Below, in pieces: positions 58,901 through 64,000 of a stretch of 64,000 nt of DNA. Position numbers and translations under genes: made by a program. The notes under the pieces were generated by a model. The model did not search any database, had not been told where the DNA came from, and saw only the letters and a program-made list of their open reading frames with translations. The DNA is from Amyelois transitella (Eukaryota; Arthropoda; Insecta; Lepidoptera; Pyralidae), in NCBI RefSeq assembly GCF_032362555.1, contig NC_083506.1, forward strand, positions 1,473,501 to 1,537,500, written 5' to 3'. The stretch's first letter is position 1, and the number at the start of each line of letters is the position of its first letter.

Positions 58901-61900
58901 ATTTGGTATACGAAACGAGCCAAAGAAATAGAACAAAGGAGTGGCTTAGCTTCGCATGCTTTAACTCTGGTTACCATAGCAACAGTGGGCGGGGCCGTAC
59001 CAGGATTGGATACGCTGATGTTCCATCTGCTGACATTGGACACACTTATTTACGACATCAACGTGGAAGGCGTGACCCTTGCAGATATAGAGTCCATGTC
59101 TATATTGGAAACTTGCACCATGTTGATGAAAATGGTTAGTATTTTTGATATTAAGATGTGTGTTTCTTGTTACCGTTTAACTATATTTTCTCAAAGGAGA
59201 ACATATTGACATATTCTAGTTTGAAATACAGCCTGACTATGGAGATTTGTGATAAGGAGTCAAGCCTAAACATGACGAACGACATCCGAGATACCAATAA
59301 AATAACCTTCTTCGGTAAATAAATGGACGCTTCCGATAGTTAGTTTGATATTGTTATTATTATTTTTTTAAGTAGCAACAATAAAATTCTTAAAATTATT
59401 TCACTTGATAGATAGAGGTACATGAATTATAGTTACGATGGATTTCTTCATTTGCCTATTCTATATTCGTTCAAATATTTTAAGATGTATCCTATTTGAC
59501 GGCCTCTGTGGCGCAGCGGTAATACGCTTGTCTGTGACACCGGAGGTCCCGGGTTCGATTCCCGGTCAGAGCATGATGAGAAACGAACTTTCTCTGATTG
59601 GTCTGGGTCTTGGATGTTTATCTATCTAAGTATCTAAGTATTTATTATAAAATATAGTATCGTTGACTAAGTATCTCGTAACACAAATCTCGAACTTACT
59701 TCGAGGCTAACTCAATCTGTGTAATTTGTCCCCTATATATTTATTTATTCATTACTATCGCAGTCAACGCCGGCAACATTCGTAGCGGACCTCAAACAGT
59801 TCGTGATCCCGTTCCTGAAACGCTACGAGAACCTCACCAAGCGGGCGGAGTCCTGCATCAACGGCCTTACCGACTACCTCGAGAGCGTCAGTGTTGATGA
59901 TCTCTCTTCTATTTTGTTGGTGAGGTTACATATATACTTACATATAATACGTACATACATATGGTCACGTCTATATCCCTTGCGGGGTAGAGAGAGCCAA
60001 CAGTATTGAAAAGACTGAATGGCCACAATAGAATTGAGATTCAACTAGTCCCTTAGTCGCCTTTTACGACATCCATGGAAAAGAGATGGAGTGGTCCTAT
60101 TCTTTTTTGTATTGGTGCCAGGAACCACACGGCCATAAATATGGCCGTGTGGTTCCTGGCACCAATACAATATAAAATAAATAATGCAAAGTATAAATAT
60201 ACTTTGCATTTTATTTTATATGTATTGCACCAATCACCTTCCTATTTTAATTTCCTCCCACCCTAAGGTTGACTGGAAGAGATTGCTTTAGCGATAAGTC
60301 CGCCTTTGTACCTCATTACCTGTGTTTTTTTTTCTGTTTTTCTTTTTCTTATGGTGCAATAAAGAGTCTATCTATCTATCTTTCTATTACTGTATCAATA
60401 CCCAGGTACTCCAATCGCCAAGTGAATTTGAATTGGACGTGCGAACTCATCTAGAACTGGCTGAGCGATGCCTGCTTGCGCACACCTCCACTGCGCAACT
60501 GTCGGCCGCTTGCGACCTTCTCGACACCATTCTCAAGGAGACGTGAGTTGACTTGCCTTACGTCTAGGATATAAATTAATGTTTCCTTAGAGGATGCCGT
60601 GTGGCTCCCGGCACCAATACAAAAAAGAATAGGACCACTCCATCTCTTTCCCATGGATGTAGTAAAAAGCGACTAAGGGATAGGCTTACACACTTGGCAT
60701 TCTTTTTTAGGCGATGGGCTAGCAATCTGTCACTATTTAAATCTCAATTCTATCATTAAGCCTAATAATAGCTGAAGGTGGCCATTCAAGCAGTGTAGAC
60801 ATCGTAAATACATACATATGTATGTATGTATTTACGATGTCTACACTGCTTATGTACATATATACATGTATTTTACACTCTGGACGATGTCTACACTGCG
60901 ACCGTACCAGGATCCCTCATCACCACCAAACGTTTGCCCGCAGCGACGGCAGCATATCCAGCAGCGAGCTGGTGCGCCGCGTCGGGGAGCTGGAGCGGCT
61001 GGTGGCGGCGTGCGGGCGCCTGGCGCGCCGCGGGCTGCGAGTGCCGCTGGCCGCGCTGCGGGCCACCGCTCGGGAGCACCACGACGCCGCGCAGCTGCTG
61101 ACCAGGCTCGCCAGGAGCCGGGCCAAGGGGTGAGTGTCCTTCTCTTCTTCTTCTTCTCTTGGCCGCGCAGCTGCTGACGAAGCTCGCCAGGAGCCGGGCC
61201 AAGGGGTGAGTGTCCACTCACTTCTCTTAGCTTGTACATACATACATACATATAGTCACGTCTATATCCCTTACGGGGTAGACAGAGCTAATAGTCCAGA
61301 AAAGACTGAATGGCCACGTTCAGCTGCTCGGCTTAATGATGGAATTGCCATCGCCTAAAAAAAAGGATCGCAATTTTATAAGCCTATCTCTTAGCTTGTA
61401 GCTTTCACATATATCTTCTATAGCTTCACTACGCAGAATTTGGAATGTTCTTGTTTAGGACGTCCTGGCAAAGGGTGAGGTCAAGTGTACTCGAAACCGC
61501 ATCATGTGGAGAGAATGAATGAAAGCAGGTTGACTAAGCAGATATACAAGGAGAGTGTGGAGGGAAAAGTCGGAGTGGGATGACCTAGACGAACGTATCT
61601 TGATCAAATTAAGGACGTCCTGGTAAAGGGTCAGGTCAAGTGTACCCAAAAACGAAGAGCTTGCATGAAGAGAGTTATGAATGTGGATGAAGCGAAGGAA
61701 GTGTGCAGAGATCGTGACAAGGGGAAAGGGGTAGTCTCTGCCTACCCCTCCGGGAAAGAGGCGTCATTTTATGTATGTATGTTCTTGTTAACATATTATA
61801 ATGATATAGATAGATTTAAGAGATCTATATTTGTAAATTGACGTCCGGTGAAAATGCTGCAGTGTAGTTTTATTCTGTCGCTTCTTTTACACATGCGCTT

Positions 61901-63159
61901 CGGAAGCGGTGGTAGTTATAATTAGATTTAAGTGATGTGAAGTCAATAAGTGATAATTCAGATATTTTTATAACTCAAAATACTGTCCTGCTATTGGTAG
62001 TCAAAAAAAGGTATATTTTGAATATATTTTTTACCGCTAATATGTTATTACAATTTTTCTGAAGAACCAACAACATTGTCCCTAGCGTAATGTGGATCTT
62101 TGTCTAATTTAAAAATGTTTTGCTTTTAGAGATGAAAAACCTACACCACAAGACTGGGCCGAGCTGCTCAAAGATATTCTTGAATTACAATCGACACTGT
62201 TAACTTGCGTCACTAAAGAAGAATGTTATGAGGTGTGTACTAGAATATAAGATTATAATTGAAATGATATTGAATTTCGTCTATGAAAACTTAGTACCAT
62301 TATATGAGATTTCTTTAGTTTTTAAGTATGCAGAGATCGTGGCAAGTCGAAAGAGGTAGTCTCTGCCTACCCCTTCGGGAAAGAGGCGTGATCTTATGTA
62401 TGTATGTATGTAGTTTTTACAGCAGAATTATGAAAAGGAAATTGGATCAAAAATATTTATTCTTCTGGCTTGTTCACTGGACTTCTGTAACACAGGCCTT
62501 GCCTTCATCAGTCTCCAGTCTCTATCAATTGGTGTTGGTAACAACAATTTATTATATACCTATGTATTTTTCAGGTACGATTGTTGGTTGGGGGAAATAA
62601 AAGATTTTTTACTTTAGTTTACTTTTATTTATATCAGCGCCGTGTGGTTCCCGGCACCAATACAAAAAAGAACGGGACCACTCCATCTCATTCCCATGGA
62701 TTTCGTAATAGGCGACTGAGGTATAGGTTTACAAACTTAGTATTCTTTTTTAGGCGATGGGCCAGCAACCTGCCACTATTTGAATCTCAATTCTAACATT
62801 AAGCCAAATAGCTGACCGTGGCCATTCAATTTTTTTAAGACTGGTGGCTCTGTCTACCCCGCAAGGGATATAGACGTGACCATATGTATGTATGTATTAT
62901 TTCTATCTAAACCTAAATATCCTATGTCATTTTCTCATATACAATTCTAGATCTACGCGTCATCCCTGCTGACATCGGGCGATGCGAACAGTATTCGTTT
63001 AGCTGCCGATGTTCTCACGTGTAGTACTGATAACCGCGAGCCGAGGCGCAACGGCCCACAAGTCCCTTACGAGCGGAGCGTACAACTCGCGACAGCTGCT
63101 TCCAAGGAATACTTCAATTCTGCGTCTTCACTGTCCGACCCGGCCCTGGAACTCGCCAA
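49937..63159 (+). CDS. NBAS: NBAS (neuroblastoma-amplified sequence), 5' half
   Basis: Twenty-one exons join in phase to about 1,101 codons: 49937-50011, 50357-50454, 50959-51092, 51405-51538, 51967-52061, 52872-53046, 53460-53615, 53947-54177, 55034-55138, 55729-55815, 56319-56516, 56914-57039, 57391-57514, 57913-58052, 58221-58534, 58813-59134, 59764-59919, 60406-60542, 60944-61129, 62130-62232 and 62951-63159. The first half is a WD-like beta-propeller (WRKLVWSPDCLFLVLAYGNG, NWEVIVVTYDGNIRGYV, VRIVISPDSSKMVCLHCNGD). An alpha-solenoid follows (MSRVYRLLALKSTTPEELF, LRCRHVMLFYKERLRLYE), then the Sec39-type region with FAIWYTKRAKEIEQRSG. NBAS works with RINT1 and ZW10 in Golgi-to-ER tethering and is also reported as a nonsense-mediated-decay factor. 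Vertebrate NBAS is about 2,370 aa, so the 3' half is beyond the right edge, unless the copies after exon 21 end the message. Exon 19 is very GC-rich compared with the rest. Confidence 0.93.
50471..50740 (+). mobile_element. Repeat A copy with 12-bp target-site duplication, next to NBAS exon 2 donor
   Basis: Flanked by exact GTATTATTCATT at 50459-50470 and 50741-50752. The upstream duplicate begins at intron position +5, so the element starts 16 nt after exon 2. It has 10 extra head bases (GTGTCGTCAT) before GCCGTGTGG. Confidence 0.9.
51842..51925 (-). mobile_element. Repeat A tail fragment
   Basis: CATACATACATATATTCACT ... GGGGCAGACAGAGCCAACAG ... AAAAGTCTGATAG. In NBAS intron 4. Confidence 0.6.
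52387..52467. repeat. Left copy of ~70-bp direct repeat flanking a repeat A
   Basis: CGATTATAAG ... ATAATTAAAT ... GACGAAACATTATGTATG then TATGTGAATC. The partner is at 52722-52794 with several differences. In NBAS intron 5. Confidence 0.75.
52468..52719 (-). mobile_element. Repeat A copy, nearly complete
   Basis: From ATATATCTTGCGGGGTAGAC to GGTGCCGGGAACCACACGGC, in NBAS intron 5. Bounded by the ~70-bp direct repeat rather than the usual 11-12-bp duplication. Confidence 0.85.
52722..52794. repeat. Right copy of ~70-bp direct repeat
   Basis: ACTTCAAATATTTACGATTA ... TATAATTAAATTAAGACGAA ... TTATGTATGTATGTGAATC; see 52387-52467. Confidence 0.75.
53152..53250. repeat. ~99-bp dispersed repeat, partner of 61856-61954 (inverted)
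   Basis: TATCACTTATTGACGTCACA ... TATAACTACTACCGCTTCC ... GAATAAACTACACTGCAGC. The reverse complement recurs, with scattered changes, at 61856-61954. In NBAS intron 6. No coding capacity; possibly a MITE fragment. Confidence 0.7.
54218..54745 (+). repeat. Decayed tandem copies of NBAS exon 8 end and intron 8 start
   Basis: Relics of the exon 8 3' end (AAACTGCACGAG ... AATTGGTGGTCTAATGAG) occur at 54349-54395 and 54659-54745. Intronic GTGAGAAACAATC with AATTTGACCCTCTTT recurs at about 54218, 54280 and 54419. Decay is strong, so they look non-functional. Confidence 0.75.
55422..55655 (+). mobile_element. Repeat A copy, diverged
   Basis: CGCCGTGTGGTTCCCGGCAC through CAAGAGATATAGACGTGACT, in NBAS intron 9. 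It lacks some internal bases. Confidence 0.78.
56093..56190 (+). mobile_element. Repeat A 3' fragment
   Basis: CGCCAAACAGCTGAACGTGG ... CTGTCTACCCCGTAAGGGAA ... GACGTGATTATATG. In NBAS intron 10. Confidence 0.65.
59501..59755 (+). mobile_element. tRNA-derived SINE (first family), complete copy
   Basis: The head carries a box A (TGGCGCAGCGG, 59509-59519) and a box B (GGTTCGATTCC, 59552-59562) in a tRNA-like ~73-nt block. A body with CTCTGATTGGTCTGGGTCTTG and a tail with ATCTCGTAACACAAATCTCG and CTATATATTTATTTATTC follow. Partial copies lie at 27991-28072 and 63903-64000. In NBAS intron 16. Confidence 0.8.
59947..60136 (-). mobile_element. Repeat A copy, internally deleted, half of a palindrome
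   Basis: ACATACATATGGTCACGTCT through GGTGCCAGGAACCACACGG. The sequence between GAATGGCCAC and AATAGAATTGAG is shortened. Its head end is mirrored immediately at 60141-60170. In NBAS intron 17. Confidence 0.75.
60107..60170. repeat. Perfect palindrome of repeat A heads, 30-bp arms
   Basis: Left arm 60107-60136 (ends CCACACGGCCAT), spacer AAAT, right arm 60141-60170 (begins ATGGCCGTGTGG). No mismatches. Confidence 0.92.
60171..60220. repeat. Second, imperfect palindrome directly adjacent
   Basis: AATGCAAAGTATA (60183-60195) and TATACTTTGCATT (60198-60210) are perfect arms. They extend outward to TATAAAATAA / TTATTTTATA with a 2-nt offset. Confidence 0.85.
60232..60385 (+). mobile_element. 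LINE 3' end
   Basis: GGTTGACTGGAAGAGATTGC, TTTAGCGATAAGTCCGCC and TTGTAC, then TGGTGCAATAAAGAG and a (TCTA)n tail. This is the widespread lepidopteran 3' end related to 6262-6538 and 9068-9480. It ends 20 nt before the exon 18 acceptor. The clade is uncertain. Confidence 0.65.
60596..60787 (+). mobile_element. Repeat A copy, 3'-truncated by a palindrome
   Basis: GCCGTGTGGCTCCCGGCACC through AGGTGGCCATTCA, then broken off where the palindrome at 60788 starts. In NBAS intron 18. Confidence 0.82.
60788..60851. repeat. Perfect 64-bp palindrome, 31-bp arms
   Basis: The left arm 60788-60818 starts AAGCAGTGTAGACATCGTAA. The right arm 60821-60851 is its exact reverse complement, with a 2-nt spacer (TG). 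The outer part (ACGATGTCTACACTGC) recurs at 60884-60899 directly before exon 19. Confidence 0.93.
61131..61205 (+). repeat. 76-bp tandem copy of the NBAS exon 19 donor region
   Basis: GCCGCGCAGCTGCTGAC ... GCCAGGAGCCGGGCCAAGG with its own GTGAGTG donor repeats the sequence ending at 61129. It is preceded by a (TTC)n tract and a usable AG acceptor at 61170. A spliced 61171-61205 segment (35 nt) would introduce an immediate stop. Confidence 0.85.
61230..61385 (-). mobile_element. Repeat A copy, partial
   Basis: ACATACATACATATAGTCAC through GCCATCGCCTAAAAAAAAG, then stops at about TTATAAGCCTATC. In NBAS intron 19. Confidence 0.75.
61441..61797 (+). mobile_element. LINE 3' end
   Basis: A longer copy of the 2520-2827 element. 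Encodes VGRPRRTYLDQIKDVLVKGQ and RACMKRVMNVDEAKEVCRDR, ends SAYPSGKEA, then ATGTATGTATG. In NBAS intron 19. Confidence 0.75.
61856..61954. repeat. ~99-bp dispersed repeat, inverted partner of 53152-53250
   Basis: GCTGCAGTGTAGTTTTATTC ... CGGAAGCGGTGGTAGTTATA ... AAGTCAATAAGTGATA. In NBAS intron 19. Confidence 0.7.
62325..62415 (+). mobile_element. LINE 3'-terminal fragment
   Basis: TGCAGAGATCGTGGCAAGTC through GAAAGAGGCGTGATCTTATG and a (TATG)n tail. In NBAS intron 20. Confidence 0.7.
62636..62896 (+). mobile_element. Repeat A copy with 11-bp target-site duplication (one mismatch)
   Basis: Flanked by TTATTTATATC (62625-62635) and TTATTTCTATC (62897-62907). The body is complete. In NBAS intron 20, about 45 nt before the exon 21 acceptor. 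Confidence 0.83.
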
Positions 63160-63373
63160 GTAGGTGAATTTATATCGACAATGTCTTCTAGGGAAATGTC
63201 AGGTCAAGAGAACCGTGAACTTACGTACTCGCATGAGAAGACTGATAGATTTGAATGAAACAAAATAAGTAAGCGGGGATTGTTGCAAGTAGGAAGGTGT
63301 AGGCGCTCTCTGCCGGTCCAAAGAAGAGGGGTGTATTTATGTTAAACTATTCTATCGGTTAATGTACATATAG

Positions 63374-63508
63374 TTTTAATGACCGCGAGCCAAGGCGCAA
63401 CGGCCCACAAGTTTCTTACGAGCGGAGCGTGCAACTTGCGACAGCTGCTTCCAAGGAATACTTCAATTCTGCGTCTTCACTGTCCGACCCGGCCCTGGAA
63501 CTCGCCAA
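63374..63508 (+). repeat. Second copy of NBAS exon 21 3' part (potential in-frame exon)
   Basis: 135 nt following an AG (CATATAG) and ending at a GTAAGT donor. Read after exon 21's phase it gives 45 codons without a stop, including VSYERSVQLATAASKEYF. Nearly identical to the exon 21 end. Confidence 0.8.
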
Positions 63509-63688
63509 GTAAGTGAATTTATATCGACAATGTCTTCTAGGGAAGTATCAACTCGCATGAGAAGACTATTTGAATGAAGCAAAATAAGTAAGCAGGGATT
63601 GTTGCAAGTAGGAAGGTGTAGGCGCTCTCTGCCGGTCCGATGAAGAGGGGTGTATGATAGATGATTCTATCGGTTAATGTACATATAG

Positions 63689-63824
63689 TACTGATAACCG
63701 CGAGCCGAGGCGCAACGGCCCACAAGTTTCTTATGAGCGGAGCGTGCAACTTGCGACAGCTGCTTCCAAGGAATACTTCAATTCTGCTTCCTCACTGTCC
63801 GAACCTGCTCTGACACTTGCTTAG
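63689..63824 (+). repeat. Third copy of NBAS exon 21 3' part, ending in an in-frame stop
   Basis: Begins after the same CATATAG and remains in frame. It diverges at the end to SLSEPALTLA followed by TAG (63822-63824), where the other copies have a splice donor. It could act as an alternative last exon or be a dead copy. Confidence 0.75.
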
Positions 63825-63902
63825 TTACTACAATTAAATTTATATCTCACACTTATAACTAGACTATACTACAACTTGATAAAATCGGGAATTTTTTTTT
63901 TG

Positions 63903-64000
63903 TAATAAATAAATAAATAAATAAATATATATGGGACAAATTACACTGATCGAGTTAGCCTCGAAGTAAGTTCGAAACTTGTGTTACGAGATACTAACTC
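63903..64000 (-). mobile_element. tRNA-derived SINE (first family), 3' part, cut by window edge
   Basis: AATAAATAAATAAATATATA ... GTTACGAGATACTAACTC, the reverse complement of 59650-59750. Continues off the right edge. Confidence 0.7.

Noticed and set aside
59501-59573. tRNA gene
   Set aside because: It has good A and B boxes and a tRNA-like shape, but it is followed by a SINE body and tail with other partial copies in the window. I therefore call it a SINE head.
60818-61251. Several overlapping long open frames on both strands
   Set aside because: They are a product of the GC-rich NBAS exon 19; only the frame with matching splice phases and NBAS-like sequence is kept.

Overview
This is a nuclear window from a lepidopteran (moth or butterfly). 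I infer this from the intron-rich genes with short introns and GT-AG junctions, the insect orthologues found, and the dispersed repeats: Lep1-type Helitron ends (TCCTACTAATATT at one end, GCGGGCGGCCTCTAG at the other), tRNA-headed SINEs, LINE 3' ends with (ATGT)n tails, and a ~265-bp SINE-like repeat (here 'repeat A') present in more than 20 copies. No bacterial genes, CRISPR arrays, operons, rRNA genes or functional tRNA genes were seen. I saw no recognisable retrovirus, LTR element or Polinton.

Layout: 1-1460 is a satellite with a ~36-bp basal monomer. 1461-5227 is gene-poor and repeat-bearing. 5423-10062 (-) is Tap42/IGBP1. 10063-14341 is intergenic with Helitron relics. 14373-18161 (+) is a leucine-rich-repeat membrane protein. 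19493-22703 (-) is a secreted low-complexity protein with a 4-codon first coding exon and a clear TATA/Inr promoter. 22770-27308 is intergenic. 27309-30392 (-) is a SAM-domain C19orf47-like protein. 32304-33421 (+) is phosphohistidine phosphatase (PHPT1/Janus). 34914-37868 (+) is DPH2. 38448-40449 (-) is CCDC124. 41048-44068 (+) is PRCC. 44165-45817 (-) is mitochondrial uS11m. 46391-48433 (-) is URI1. From 49937 to the right edge (+) is the 5' half of NBAS.

Every exon chain below was joined by hand at GT-AG junctions and checked for phase; total lengths come out as whole codons. The genes are ordinary housekeeping or membrane genes arranged head-to-head (CCDC124/PRCC, URI1/NBAS) or tail-to-tail (LRR/secreted protein, DPH2/CCDC124, PRCC/mRpS11). 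Several act in translation or proteostasis (Tap42, DPH2, CCDC124, mRpS11, URI1), but nothing in the sequence shows that they are co-regulated.

The most unusual structure is in NBAS. Three exons have had their 3' ends copied in tandem into the following intron, at different ages. One copy is a potential stop-introducing mini-exon; another set is an in-frame 45-codon symmetric exon followed by a copy that ends in a stop. NBAS introns also contain near-perfect palindromes built from repeat A. Repeat A has 11-12-bp target-site duplications in five copies, and two of these lie within 20 bp of splice donors.
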